Shown here piece after piece: positions 1 to 7,711 of a stretch of 56,105 nt of DNA. How positions within the stretch are numbered: the stretch's first letter is position 1; every line of letters begins with the position of its first letter. The position numbers and the translations under genes were made by a program. The notes under the pieces were generated by a model. That model saw only the letters and a program-made list of their open reading frames with translations, ran no database searches and had not been told where the DNA came from. Location: positions 1 through 56,105 of the forward strand of contig CAYLRO010000016.1 of the NCBI GenBank assembly GCA_964386635.1. The letters are read 5' to 3'. Origin of the DNA: Sabulitectum sp964386635. Lineage in GTDB: Bacteria > Fermentibacterota > Fermentibacteria > Fermentibacterales > JCC-6.

Positions 1-512
1 CCGAAGACAACAGCATCAAGATATTTGCCATCCTTCAGGTACTCGCTTCGGAGAAACCCTTCCTTTGTGAAGCCGGCTTTCTCAAGCACTTTTCCGGAAG
101 CAGGATTATGGGGAAAGTGCCTTGATGTGATCCTGTTCAGTTCCAGCTCTTCAAATGCATAGCGGACAATTGCCCTTACCGCCTCTGTTGTATAGCCTTT
201 GCCCCAGTAGGGTTTTCCCAGCCAGTAGCCGATTTCGGCTCTGTTGTGTTCTTTGTTTATAGAGAGCCCCACAACACCCATGAACTGGCGGTTGAATGTA
301 ATGGCTGATTCCATTCCCGTTCCGTTGAAGAACTGTGAATTGTGGCTTGAAATCCATTTCACAGCGTCTTCTTCAGTATACGGACGGGGCATGCAGAGAG
401 TACCGCGATAAGTTTCCTCGGATCCGGCAAACTCCACCACACCGGGAACATCTTCCATGGTGAACGGCCGGAGAACAAGCCTCTCTGTTTCAATAACCGG
501 AGGATATCTCAT
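1..512 (-). CDS. GNAT-family N-acetyltransferase (RimJ/RimL type), C-terminus beyond window
   Basis: This reverse-strand gene runs off the left edge, so its C-terminal end is missing. It should transfer an acetyl group from acetyl-CoA to an amine; RimJ/RimL relatives act on ribosomal-protein N-termini, but the substrate here is unknown. The visible part opens MRYPPVIETERLVLRPF, the usual start of this subfamily. It contains the acetyl-CoA-binding stretch EIGYWLGKPYWGKGYTTEA and the late family motif NPASGKVLEKAGF. The ATG at 512-510 overlaps the stop of the upstream AbiEii-like gene (ATGA), so the two are probably co-translated. This could make the enzyme part of the toxin-antitoxin transcript, although readthrough into an unrelated gene is equally possible. 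Confidence 0.85.
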   Translation of the reverse strand, partial: MRYPPVIETERLVLRPFTMEDVPGVVEFAGSEETYRGTLCMPRPYTEEDAVKWISSHNSQFFNGTGMESAITFNRQFMGVVGLSINKEHNRAEIGYWLGKPYWGKGYTTEAVRAIVRYAFEELELNRITSRHFPHNPASGKVLEKAGFTKEGFLRSEYLKDGKYLDAVVF

Positions 513-1297
513 GACTCTCCCTTCTTTCCCCAGGCTTTCAGGATCTCTGGAAAGAGCTTTACTCTGGTCAAGTCAGCTTTCTGCGAAAGAAAGGGCTCAA
601 CATCCTCTGTCAGTCTCCTGATTCCTGCCCTGCTTATTCTATTCAGAACCTTTTCTGCAATCTCTGCGGGAGTCTTCAAATCAAGTTTCTCTGCAAGGAA
701 ATCCATGTCAGGTTCTGCTATTCCGAACAAACTTGCTCCATCGTACAGGTCTCTTCCCATTACCCTCTTCCGGTTTAGTATGGCGTAGAGTTTCTGTGAG
801 AGAATGAGAGATGCCGGGGCAACCGGTACTGCAGTAAAAACATCGAAGCGATTCAATACTTTCATCTCAGGCTTGAAACGGTAATTCTGAGGTGCTGCAT
901 CAAGTTTGATCCTCATGATTTCATCCCTGTGACCGGTTAAACTCCACTTCTGCAGAATGTCAGTAAAACGAATGACTGCAGAAAATACACTGCCGGTTTT
1001 CACCGACAAGCTGCATTCCACATCTTCAAGCCGGAATTTTCCAGGGATCTTTTCCGCCATCAGGATAAGCTCCTCCAGGGATAATTTTCCAGAGTCAAAG
1101 TCAAGATCCTCGGAAAACCGTCTGGTCCCGTAGAAAAGCCTGATACAGGTTCCACCTATGAACACAAGACCCGGTGAACTGTTTGAATTATAGATGTAGC
1201 CCAATGCCTTGGATTGCAGATACTCTCTCAACATTGATCTTTTAAAAGATACCGGAATACCGGTGTAATTCCTGTAAACCAGTTCAGGCTCAAGCAA
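509..1297 (-). CDS. AbiEii-type nucleotidyltransferase toxin
   Basis: 262 residues. The protein resembles the AbiEii/AbiGii toxin family (DUF1814), DNA polymerase-beta-fold nucleotidyltransferases. Toxins of type IV abortive-infection systems in this family use NTP to modify an RNA target. Visible motifs are FIGGTCIRLFYG followed by RFSEDLDF (the G-[GS]-T and DLDF catalytic core, about residues 47-68). Further on, LSQKLYAILNRKRVMGRDLYD matches the conserved K...R..RDLYD segment. The start codon lies eight bases inside the end of the AbiEi-like gene, the usual antitoxin-toxin order and coupling. The active-site residues look intact. Phage defence or plasmid-type stabilisation is known for the family, but the role of this copy is not shown. 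Confidence 0.82.
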   Translation of the reverse strand: MLEPELVYRNYTGIPVSFKRSMLREYLQSKALGYIYNSNSSPGLVFIGGTCIRLFYGTRRFSEDLDFDSGKLSLEELILMAEKIPGKFRLEDVECSLSVKTGSVFSAVIRFTDILQKWSLTGHRDEIMRIKLDAAPQNYRFKPEMKVLNRFDVFTAVPVAPASLILSQKLYAILNRKRVMGRDLYDGASLFGIAEPDMDFLAEKLDLKTPAEIAEKVLNRISRAGIRRLTEDVEPFLSQKADLTRVKLFPEILKAWGKKGES

Positions 1298-1907
1298 TTT
1301 CCATAACCTCCATCAGGGTTTTCACTTTACGCATAAGCCAATTCTTTGAAAACCGTTCAGCGATTTCCTGAAGTTTTTCAGTGCTGAGCTTTCTTAAGCT
1401 GTCCTTATCAATTCTCAGTTCAGCCAGTTCTCCGGTATCCGACAGATCTTTTTTCAGATAGAGAAGATCTACCAGTGCCCTTTCAGGTTCAGCCATTAGA
1501 AATGTGGAATCTTCCCTGGTGCATACCTGATAACCGAAGTAAAACTCAGGCTTCACCGACCTGTAAAGGAATCTACCTGCAGGTGAGTTGATGTCCCTTG
1601 TTTTCCTTGTGGAAACAGATGTGATTGTGAGAACAGATTCAGGTATAAGGCCATGAAATCCCAAAGCTGTTTGAAGAGAAATGAAAGAAGGGGAATAGAC
1701 CCTGTTGGCAGCGGCGAAAAGATCAAACTCTGATTTCATACCATCTGAGAGTGCGTAACAGCCCGGAGCAACGATGATTATCTTCCCTGCCCTGTGCCAC
1801 CTGTAAACAGTTTCCTGTCTCAGCCCGGGAATGAACCTCTTCAGATCAGTAAGGGTAACAACATTCAGCTTCCCGGCAAGTTTTTCAAATTCATGGAATC
1901 TGGCCAT
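1290..1907 (-). CDS. AbiEi-type antitoxin and autorepressor
   Basis: 205 residues, first gene of the toxin-antitoxin transcript. The N-terminal ~60 residues look like a winged helix-turn-helix (TLTDLKRFIPGLRQETVYRW, then a strand-rich wing ending GCYALS). The rest matches the AbiEi C-terminal antitoxin domain, including SLQTALGFHGLIPE and MAEPERALVDLLYL. Known AbiEi proteins neutralise AbiEii and bind inverted repeats in their own promoter. The ATG at 1907 is preceded by AGGAGA with good spacing. A perfect inverted repeat sits just upstream, fitting negative autoregulation. The gene overlaps its toxin by eight bases. Confidence 0.8.
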   Translation of the reverse strand: MARFHEFEKLAGKLNVVTLTDLKRFIPGLRQETVYRWHRAGKIIIVAPGCYALSDGMKSEFDLFAAANRVYSPSFISLQTALGFHGLIPESVLTITSVSTRKTRDINSPAGRFLYRSVKPEFYFGYQVCTREDSTFLMAEPERALVDLLYLKKDLSDTGELAELRIDKDSLRKLSTEKLQEIAERFSKNWLMRKVKTLMEVMEIA

Positions 1908-1920
1908 CTATTTCTCCTAT

Positions 1921-1936
1921 ATGACATTTATGTCAT
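1921..1936. promoter_or_regulatory. Inverted-repeat operator for AbiEi-like repressor
   Basis: ATGACAT-tt-ATGTCAT is a perfect 7-2-7 inverted repeat. It abuts the -10 element and covers the predicted transcription start, 14 bases upstream of the AbiEi-like start codon. Repressor binding here would block RNA polymerase. That AbiEi binds it is inferred from the family. Confidence 0.55.
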
Positions 1937-1965
1937 AATATAGAAATACGATAGATGGCTGACAA
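1937..1965 (-). promoter_or_regulatory. Promoter of the AbiE-type operon
   Basis: Read on the reverse strand: TTGTCA (1965-1960), a 17-base spacer, then TATATT (1942-1937). Both hexamers are close to the sigma-70 consensus and the spacing is ideal. The predicted start of transcription falls near 1930, inside the inverted repeat described next. Confidence 0.6.
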
Positions 1966-1982
1966 GGAATAGTCCGGATTCA

Positions 1983-2312
1983 CTACAGCCCGGTGATGCC
2001 GGCAATGTAATCCTCCCAGGAGATGTACATCCCCGGGAGAGGGCTGAACCAGAGAATGGTACCGTCTGCATAAACTCTGAATCGATCAATTACAGGACAT
2101 GTTGCAGGATCTCCTGCACCACCTTCATGGTCCTCCCGCAGGGCAAAGTCAAAGTAGTGATCGGTACTGTCTTCCCTCTCCAGAATTATCATTATGTCTC
2201 CCGGGAAGGGGTCGGAATACATGGAATCCTCCTGAAGGCACTGAACAAGATAATCAACCGGTGGAAATTCATCCGGCGTTATCTGAAGCATCAAAGTCAA
2301 CAGTATCAGCAT
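1983..2312 (-). CDS. Small hypothetical protein, possibly exported
   Basis: 109 residues, not recognised. The first ten residues are strongly hydrophobic (MLILLTLMLQ), which could be a short signal or anchor, but there is no basic N-region. The rest is acidic, with an FRVYADGTILWFSPLPG segment that looks like beta structure. The ATG follows the rdgB stop codon directly, and GGAGGAG inside the end of rdgB provides the ribosome-binding site, so it is co-translated as the last gene of the smpB-rdgB operon. The AbiE promoter begins just beyond its stop. Confidence 0.55.
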   Translation of the reverse strand: MLILLTLMLQITPDEFPPVDYLVQCLQEDSMYSDPFPGDIMIILEREDSTDHYFDFALREDHEGGAGDPATCPVIDRFRVYADGTILWFSPLPGMYISWEDYIAGITGL

Positions 2313-2897
2313 CTACTTCTCCTCCAGGTAAAGCATAAGAGCCTTCATAGCCCGGCCGCGGTGGGAAACTCGGTTTTTTTCTTCTGGTGTACACTGGGAA
2401 AAGGTTTTTCCCAGTTCACATGCATGAAACACAGGATCATATCCGAATCCGCCGGTGCCCAGATGCTCTTCTGTAATGCACCCCTGCACTTCACCCTGGA
2501 AGGTATGCTCTTCACCCTGAGGCGTAACCAGAGCAATTACGGTCTTGAATGACGCCTGGCGATTGTCTCCATGTTCTCCTTTGAGAGAATTCAGCAGTTT
2601 CTCGGAATTGTCACGGTAGGTGCAGTTCTCTCCTGCGTACCGGGCTGTGTATATCCCCGGGGCATCTCCCAGAGCCCGTACGAAAAGACCTGTATCGTCT
2701 GCAATGGCAGTTATGCCGGTAGCTTTCGCAGCCTCTCTGGCTTTCAGAAGTGCATTCTCCTCCAGGGTAATACCGGTCTCCTCAACATCCCAGCCGGGAA
2801 TGATATCGCCCACTGAGATTATGGATACACCGCCAAGAAGATCTCTCAGTTCAGACAGTTTGTGAGGATTGCCCGAAGCAAGTACCAGCTCTGTCAT
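2313..2897 (-). CDS. rdgB: XTP/dITP pyrophosphatase (HAM1 family)
   Basis: 194 residues, normal length. RdgB hydrolyses non-canonical purine triphosphates (XTP, dITP, ITP) to monophosphates and pyrophosphate, keeping them out of DNA and RNA. The family opening LVLASGNPHKLSELRDLL is clear, as are the metal and substrate motifs AIADDTGLFVRAL and GAPGIYTARYAG (as DAPGIYTARYAG), and GGFGYDPVF near residue 150. The start overlaps the rph stop by one base (TAATG). The rph-rdgB pairing is widespread in bacteria and supports both calls. Confidence 0.93.
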   Translation of the reverse strand: MTELVLASGNPHKLSELRDLLGGVSIISVGDIIPGWDVEETGITLEENALLKAREAAKATGITAIADDTGLFVRALGDAPGIYTARYAGENCTYRDNSEKLLNSLKGEHGDNRQASFKTVIALVTPQGEEHTFQGEVQGCITEEHLGTGGFGYDPVFHACELGKTFSQCTPEEKNRVSHRGRAMKALMLYLEEK

Positions 2898-3631
2898 TAC
2901 TCTCCAGCCGCGTCTTTCTGTGCAGGTATAACGATCTCCCTGATGGCTTCTATTGCGTCCCCGGCCATCTTGAAAATGGTCTCGTGGTCCACAGGTTCAT
3001 CTTCCGCGGAAGCCTGTATCTCTATCAGCTTGCCGTCTTCACCGGCAACAATATTCATATCCACGTCTGCTCTGCTGTCCTCTTCAAAACACAGGTCAAG
3101 AAGGGGAACTCCCTTAACCACTCCCAGGCTCAGCGCACCGATGTACTGTTTCCACGGGTCTTTCTCAAGCTTTCCTCCAGAGAGCATTCTGAGAATGGCG
3201 AGCCTCAGTGCTACCACACTGCCTGTTATGCTTGCCACCCTTGTTCCTCCGTCTGCAACAAGAACATCGCAGTCAACTGTTATTGTCTTGTCAGGCATGT
3301 CAGACATGTTCACACACTGTCTCAGGGATCTGCCGATGAGCCTCTGTATCTCCTGACTTCTGCCCTTTATTCCGTTTCCTGTGCGATCTCTTCTTATACG
3401 CCTGTCTCCGCTTCCCGGAAGCATGTCATACTCAGCTGTAACCCAGCCTTTGCCTTTGCCCCTGAGAAAAATGGGAACCTTGTATTCCACAGTTGCAGAA
3501 CAGAGCACTCTGTTTTCTCCCCAGGAAACAAGCACACTCCCGTGTGGTCCCGGCTGGAAACCTGTTTCAAAGAAAATATCTCTCAAGTGTTCTGGAAGTC
3601 TTCCGTCGACTCTGTTGTTATTATCCGTCAT
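2897..3631 (-). CDS. rph: Ribonuclease PH
   Basis: 244 residues, full length. RNase PH is a phosphorolytic 3'-to-5' exoribonuclease that trims tRNA precursor 3' ends, releasing nucleoside diphosphates. It opens with a typical RNase PH N-terminus (NRVDGRLPEHLR) and continues with GSVLVSWGENRVLCSATVE, a GWVTAEYDMLPGSGDRR segment, RSQEIQRLIGRSLR and the catalytic-region TVDCDVLVADGGTR. It lies between the GerM-like gene (25 bases upstream) and rdgB (one-base overlap), matching the gerM-rph-rdgB order known from Firmicutes. Confidence 0.94.
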   Translation of the reverse strand: MTDNNNRVDGRLPEHLRDIFFETGFQPGPHGSVLVSWGENRVLCSATVEYKVPIFLRGKGKGWVTAEYDMLPGSGDRRIRRDRTGNGIKGRSQEIQRLIGRSLRQCVNMSDMPDKTITVDCDVLVADGGTRVASITGSVVALRLAILRMLSGGKLEKDPWKQYIGALSLGVVKGVPLLDLCFEEDSRADVDMNIVAGEDGKLIEIQASAEDEPVDHETIFKMAGDAIEAIREIVIPAQKDAAGE

Positions 3632-3656
3632 TGTTTTCAGTTATCCGTTCTGTTTA

Positions 3657-4271
3657 TCAGTTTGAGGGTATTCCCCTGAGGGAAATACCGTCTTCTGTGC
3701 CGCTGACCATCTCGCCTGCAACATAGGGAAACATTCTACTGTATGATATGAATCTGCTTTCAATTGTTTCTGCAATACCCTCCCAGTCAGGTGAATAAGG
3801 AAGGTCTATGAAACAGGTGTCACCGCTTGAGAATGCCCATACTCTTTCAATATCCGATGTGCTGTAATCAGCATGAACAGCCCACAGCTCAATAAGAAGC
3901 TGCAGTTCCGTTGCCCTGTCTGACGGGCCGGGTGCCTCAGGCAGAGAGTCCGCGATTGCGTCTGCACCGCCAGAGAGAAAAATAGAACAGGGACTTGGTT
4001 TCCAGTCCGGTACCCAGATCGATGAGCCTGACTCAAGACTCTCCACAGGATCGTACTGAGGCATCTCAACAACTTCGAATACCTCTTCTTCGCCTGTGGT
4101 ATCAGCAACTGTTGAGGAGGCTTCAGGATCGATGCCCATTTTTCTGTTCAAAGCATCCATGGCCCCTTTTGCAACCAGTCCCAGGATTACAGAAACTGCA
4201 ATTACGATTATCAGAGATCTGATAATGCGGGTAGATGAAGGTCCATCATTTTTCTTTTTAACAGCAGCCAC
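3657..4271 (-). CDS. Membrane-anchored protein, possibly GerM-like
   Basis: 204 residues. A basic N-terminus is followed by one transmembrane segment (about residues 18-37, SLIIVIAVSVILGLVAKGA). A variable linker leads to a C-terminal domain with CSIFLSGGADAI, TELQLLIELWAVHAD and DTCFIDLPYSPDW. That arrangement of strands and one helix resembles the GerMN domain, and the position between an amidase and rph is where gerM lies in Bacillus. I see no diagnostic catalytic residues, so the assignment rests mainly on context. It starts directly after the amidase stop. Confidence 0.5.
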   Translation of the reverse strand: MAAVKKKNDGPSSTRIIRSLIIVIAVSVILGLVAKGAMDALNRKMGIDPEASSTVADTTGEEEVFEVVEMPQYDPVESLESGSSIWVPDWKPSPCSIFLSGGADAIADSLPEAPGPSDRATELQLLIELWAVHADYSTSDIERVWAFSSGDTCFIDLPYSPDWEGIAETIESRFISYSRMFPYVAGEMVSGTEDGISLRGIPSN

Positions 4272-5387
4272 TCAGTTCTCCCTTTCAGAATAGTTCACAA
4301 TGGATTCTACAATAGCCTGTGCAGCTCTGAAACGGAAGTCAAGGGAGAGCAGGTTCTGCTCCTCGGAACTGTTGGATATGAATGCCACCTCCAGCAGCAC
4401 TGCCGGCATGTATGCTCCTCTCAGCACATAAAACCCTGCCCTCTTCACCCCTCTGTCCCTGTGGCCGGGGAAACCGTTCCTGAAGCTGTTCTGCACAACT
4501 CCCGCAAGATAGCTGGACTGATTCTGAAACACAGACTGAGCCATATCCGCAAGAAGGAATGAGAGAGGATCATCAGAAACAGTCTGCACTTCATCCATCT
4601 GAAGAACATTGTTCTCAAGCATTTCCACTGCCCTTGCGTCATCTGTTCTTGCCCGGGAAAGGAAATAGGTTTCAAAACCATTGGCAGTAGAATTCTCCGC
4701 AGCATTGCAGTGAATACTGACAAAAAGGTCAGCTCTGTTTCTGTTGGCGATTCGCGTTCTCTGCCCCAGGGAGACATACTCATCTGATGTTCTTGTGAGA
4801 ACCACACGGAGTTCGGGAATCCTGATCTGAAGAAGATCCCTTACCAGCAGTGCTATCTCAAGAGTTCTGTCCTTCTCGTAGCTGCCGGAAGGCCCCACCG
4901 CCCCCGGGTCTCTGCCGCCGTGTCCAGGGTCAAGAACAATACAGTCGAAGTCAACCAGCCAGGGTGAGGTTGCTCCGCTTTCAAAAGCGGCGTACACCAC
5001 TGAGTCGGACCACAGAGAAGTATCAGGTGCAGGAGGAGGAGATTGCCAGGCTATCTGCGGAAGTTCAACAGTCTCTCTGCCTCTGGCGAAAACGATCATT
5101 GCAAGAGAGTCACCGCTGAGAGCCCAGTCTGCAGAACAGATCAGAGAGTCAAACACAACAGAATACCCTGAACTGTCTGCGCTGAGAGCATCGATCCAGA
5201 TGGGAAGTTCAGCGTTATCCGGAAGGCTCACACGCTGATCAACAGTCACCCTCAGACTGTTTCCTGAAGCCTCAACAGCAGGAGCAAGCCTTGTTGAACC
5301 AATCAGCTCGATAACAACCCCGTCGTACCTTGGAAAAAGATTCAGAGTTGCGGTGAAGAGGGAGAGAACAAGGATTGCCTCTCTCAT
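4272..5387 (-). CDS. N-acetylmuramoyl-L-alanine amidase (Amidase_3), exported
   Basis: 371 residues with an N-terminal signal segment (AILVLSLFTATLNLF). After an N-terminal beta domain resembling AMIN (about residues 20-120), the catalytic Amidase_3 domain carries all expected zinc ligands and the catalytic Glu: IVLDPGHGG (His), GSYEKD (Glu), LFVSIHCNA (His) and VLLEVAFISN (Glu). It should cleave the amide between MurNAc and the stem peptide during cell separation or wall turnover. The start overlaps the smpB stop (ATGA), so it belongs to the smpB operon. Confidence 0.9.
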   Translation of the reverse strand: MREAILVLSLFTATLNLFPRYDGVVIELIGSTRLAPAVEASGNSLRVTVDQRVSLPDNAELPIWIDALSADSSGYSVVFDSLICSADWALSGDSLAMIVFARGRETVELPQIAWQSPPPAPDTSLWSDSVVYAAFESGATSPWLVDFDCIVLDPGHGGRDPGAVGPSGSYEKDRTLEIALLVRDLLQIRIPELRVVLTRTSDEYVSLGQRTRIANRNRADLFVSIHCNAAENSTANGFETYFLSRARTDDARAVEMLENNVLQMDEVQTVSDDPLSFLLADMAQSVFQNQSSYLAGVVQNSFRNGFPGHRDRGVKRAGFYVLRGAYMPAVLLEVAFISNSSEEQNLLSLDFRFRAAQAIVESIVNYSEREN

Positions 5388-5854
5388 TGTTCCCTCAGAG
5401 AGTGCTTCATTGCTGCTTCTACTCTTCTCTTGCTGTCCCTGTCTGCAATGTCAGCTCTCTTGTCGTACTTCGTTTTTCCCCGGCAGAGACCTATCTGCAC
5501 CTTGGCTCTGCCCCGGGTGCTGATGTGAACCTGAAGAGCCACCAGGGTTATTCCCTTCTCTTCCACTTTGCGCCTTATCCTTCGGAGTTCCCTCCTGTGG
5601 GCCAGAAGCTTGCGCGGCCGGTCCGGGTCGTGGTTGTCCCTGGCCTCGGCATACTCGGAGATGTGCGCTCCTCGGAGCCACAGTTCAAAATTGTCATCAA
5701 ACTGAGCGTAAGCACCGGCAATGGTCACCCGTCCAGCCCTGATTGATTTTATCTCACTGCCGAGAAGTACGAGGCCCATTTCAATGGACTCAAGCACATG
5801 GTACTCGTGCCTGGCCTTGCGGTTTCGTGCTTTTACGGCGATTTCTTCCTTCAT
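5384..5854 (-). CDS. smpB: SsrA-binding protein SmpB
   Basis: SmpB binds tmRNA and delivers it to stalled ribosomes for trans-translation. Motifs: KARNRKARHEYHVLE at the N-terminus, GLVLLGSEIKSIR, ALQVHISTRGRAKVQIGLCRGK and the basic C-terminal KYDKRADIADRDSKRR tail. I place the start at 5854 (MKEEIAV), which has AAAGGA upstream; an in-frame ATG six codons earlier (5872) has no ribosome-binding site. The length from 5854 is 156 residues, normal for the family. It leads the reverse-strand operon down to 1983. No tmRNA gene was seen in the window. Confidence 0.95.
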   Translation of the reverse strand: MKEEIAVKARNRKARHEYHVLESIEMGLVLLGSEIKSIRAGRVTIAGAYAQFDDNFELWLRGAHISEYAEARDNHDPDRPRKLLAHRRELRRIRRKVEEKGITLVALQVHISTRGRAKVQIGLCRGKTKYDKRADIADRDSKRRVEAAMKHSLREQ

Positions 5855-5894
5855 TCCTGTCCTTTCATTCAATGGGGAAATATATCAGGGGGGA

Positions 5895-5922
5895 TTGACT
5901 TCTGCACGGGTTTTAGCATAAT
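5895..5922 (+). promoter_or_regulatory. Promoter of tRNA-Leu
   Basis: TTGACT (5895-5900), 16-base spacer, CATAAT (5917-5922). It lies about 20 bases before the tRNA 5' end, as expected for a tRNA with a short 5' leader. Confidence 0.6.
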
Positions 5923-5941
5923 TGCGCCTGCGAACAACGGA

Positions 5942-6028
5942 GCCGTGGTGGCGGAATTGGCAGACGCGCTAGGTTCAGGACCTAGTGAGGGCAACCTTGT
6001 GGGGGTTCAAGTCCCCCCCACGGTACCA
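5942..6028 (+). tRNA. tRNA-Leu (anticodon CAG)
   Basis: An 87-base class II tRNA with encoded CCA. The acceptor strands GCCGTGG and CCACGGT pair with one G-U at the end. The anticodon arm is CTAGG-TTCAGGA-CCTAG, giving anticodon CAG, which reads CUG. A long variable arm (GAGGGCAACCTT region) and a T arm of five G-C pairs around TTCAAGT complete the fold. It has its own promoter and terminator and stands alone. CUG is a frequent leucine codon in the surrounding genes. Confidence 0.96.
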
Positions 6029-6030
6029 GA

Positions 6031-6058
6031 GGGTCGCAGCGAAAGTTGCGGCCCTTTT
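6031..6058 (+). terminator. Intrinsic terminator of tRNA-Leu
   Basis: GGGTCGCAGC-GAAA-GTTGCGGCCC forms a 10-bp stem with two G-T wobbles and a GNRA tetraloop, followed by TTTT. It starts two bases after the tRNA CCA. Confidence 0.8.
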
Positions 6059-6098
6059 CCTGTATTCCATCCATACACCCCAGGAGGTCAGGAAGCTC

Positions 6099-6432
6099 AT
6101 GGTTCTGCTGAAATCACCGGGGAACCAGATAGATGTTGTAAGGGTCTCTGAGATACCGGGACTTCAGATCCAGTCAATACTCAGAAAACCAATGAGTTCA
6201 AGACGACGCTCTGCAGGCTTCCCCGGCTGTGGCATCGGCACAAGAAACCTCTGAAATCCGGAAGGGTCATTCGCCAAATCTGCCAGCAGTTGAATGTTCG
6301 GTAAATACATTCACCAGACTGTGGAACGGAAGTTCAAAAGCAACCATGCTCCAATACACTGAGAGCATTTCTGCCCCTGCCGAACTGCTCACAGCACTGG
6401 ACAGATGCCTTGCTCTTCCGGAACCCTGCTAA
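6099..6432 (+). pseudogene. Frameshifted gene remnant, possibly an Eis-like acetyltransferase C-terminus
   Basis: Two forward frames appear to be pieces of one gene. The first starts at ATG 6099 behind AGGAGGT and gives MVLLKSPGNQIDVVRVSEI and onward to a stop at 6254. The second, one base out of phase, is open from about 6200 and ends LLTALDRCLALPEPC at 6432. Codon use in both matches neighbouring genes, and the final stop meets the convergent rmlC stop in a four-base overlap, a style seen elsewhere in the window. The second part vaguely resembles the SCP2-like C-terminal domain of Eis-type acetyltransferases. Decay and an assembly indel are both possible; the homology is weak. Confidence 0.35.
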
Positions 6433-6995
6433 GACTGGGAACTGTAAACGGGAAGTCTGCATGATCTCTGCAACTCTGCCACTGTAGGGTTGTTCATATC
6501 CCTGCTGGAAAGAATCGGGGTTCCAGGGCCCCAGTCAGTACCGATATCAGGATCGTTCCATGCCACACCCTGCTCATCTGTACCGTCATAGTAACGGTCC
6601 ACAGCATAGAGAAGACCAAAATCGGTAATGGCGGAAAAACCGTGAGCAACTCCCGGCGGGATAAGAATACAAACTGATTCGTCAGCTGACAGCTTGAATG
6701 CTTCTGTTCTCAGATATGTAGGCGATCCCACTCTCAGGTCTGAAAGCACTGCCAGAGCTTCGCCGAACAGCGGGATCCACCAGTCATACTGTTTATGATG
6801 GAAGTGAAGCCCTCTGAGAGCTCCTGTCACTGACTTTGAAAGATTCAACTGAATCTCGCTGCTGTAGTTGCAGTCTGGAGCCCAATGGCTGCGAAACACT
6901 TCTGTGAAGCTTCCCCGATCATCCGGCTTGTTTCTGCATTCTTTCACAGCAACACCTTGGATTTTTCCTGCGGTATCGGCAATATTGGATGACAT
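6429..6995 (-). CDS. rmlC: dTDP-4-dehydrorhamnose 3,5-epimerase family protein
   Basis: 188 residues, cupin fold. RmlC epimerises dTDP-4-keto-6-deoxyglucose at C3 and C5 on the way to dTDP-rhamnose for surface polysaccharide. Motifs: DDRGSFTEVFR, the catalytic-His segment GALRGLHFH, DLRVGSPTY, IPPGVAHGF and YYDGTDEQGVAWNDP with the catalytic Tyr. The segment after RGLH reads FHHKQYDWW rather than the usual YQ-P..Q.K, so the substrate may differ from the classical one. RmlA, RmlB and RmlD are not in the window. It diverges from nth. Confidence 0.87.
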   Translation of the reverse strand: MSSNIADTAGKIQGVAVKECRNKPDDRGSFTEVFRSHWAPDCNYSSEIQLNLSKSVTGALRGLHFHHKQYDWWIPLFGEALAVLSDLRVGSPTYLRTEAFKLSADESVCILIPPGVAHGFSAITDFGLLYAVDRYYDGTDEQGVAWNDPDIGTDWGPGTPILSSRDMNNPTVAELQRSCRLPVYSSQS

Positions 6996-7048
6996 TGATG
7001 ACCTTTCTTCAGTCTTGTATCCGTGGATTATTACCGAAAGGAACCGGA

Positions 7049-7687
7049 ATGAAAAGGGAAGAACGAACTGAATTGATCATAGAGATGCTGAAAAAGCTCT
7101 ACCCTGATGCAGAATGTCAGCTGAAATACAGTGGAATTCCAGAAAGGCTTGTGATTGCCACAATACTCTCAGCACAAACCACAGATGCCGCTGTGAACCG
7201 GGCAACTCCCGGCCTGTGGGAAAAATACAGGGACATGAAGGCACTCTCTGAAGCCAGCCATGAAGATGTTGAAGAGCTGCTGAAAACCATCGGGCTTTTC
7301 AGAAACAAGACAAAGTCAATCATTAAAGCAGCGGCGTTCATGGTTGAGAACGGGCTTCCTGACACGATTGAAGACCTGGTGAAAATACCCGGAGTAGGGA
7401 GAAAGACAGCAAATGTGATAACCGGAGAGATCTTCCACAAGCCGTCCATAACAGTGGATACACATGTTAAGCGTTTATCGGGAAGGCTGGGACTCACAGA
7501 AAACACCAATCCGGACAAAATAGAAACCGATCTGAAAAAACTGGTACCTGAAAAGGAACAGACCCTTTTCAGTCACAGGCTGATCACCCACGGCAGGCAG
7601 GTGTGCAATGCCAGAAAACCAAGGTGCGGTATCTGCCCCATGACCTCTGTATGCAGCTGGTACAAAAAAACAGGGGACCCCGAATAG
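7049..7687 (+). CDS. nth: Endonuclease III (DNA glycosylase/AP lyase)
   Basis: 213 residues from the chosen ATG at 7049, which has AAAGGA upstream; a longer frame from 6989 would overlap the rmlC start and lacks a good site. Nth removes oxidised pyrimidines and nicks the abasic site in base-excision repair. The helix-hairpin-helix carries the catalytic Lys (KIPGVGRKTANVI), and the catalytic Asp lies in TVDTHVKRL. The C-terminus has the complete [4Fe-4S] loop C-x6-C-x2-C-x5-C (from CNARKPRCGICPMTSVC). ILSAQTTDAAVN is the expected N-terminal signature. Confidence 0.95.
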   Translation: MKREERTELIIEMLKKLYPDAECQLKYSGIPERLVIATILSAQTTDAAVNRATPGLWEKYRDMKALSEASHEDVEELLKTIGLFRNKTKSIIKAAAFMVENGLPDTIEDLVKIPGVGRKTANVITGEIFHKPSITVDTHVKRLSGRLGLTENTNPDKIETDLKKLVPEKEQTLFSHRLITHGRQVCNARKPRCGICPMTSVCSWYKKTGDPE

Positions 7688-7696
7688 GGCCCCCTG
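7664..7696 (-). terminator. Terminator for the 7712-8335 gene
   Basis: On the reverse strand a 10-bp stem with one mismatch (bases 7696-7671, CAGGGGGCCC pairing with GGGTCCCCTG) is followed by seven T (7670-7664). The T-run is only on the reverse strand, so it terminates the leftward gene and overlaps the last codons of nth. Confidence 0.75.
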
Positions 7697-7711
7697 CAGT
7701 ATTAAACCAGT

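Noticed and set aside
2984..3679. 231-codon forward frame opposite rph
   Set aside because: Antisense to ribonuclease PH with all motifs intact; no start context.
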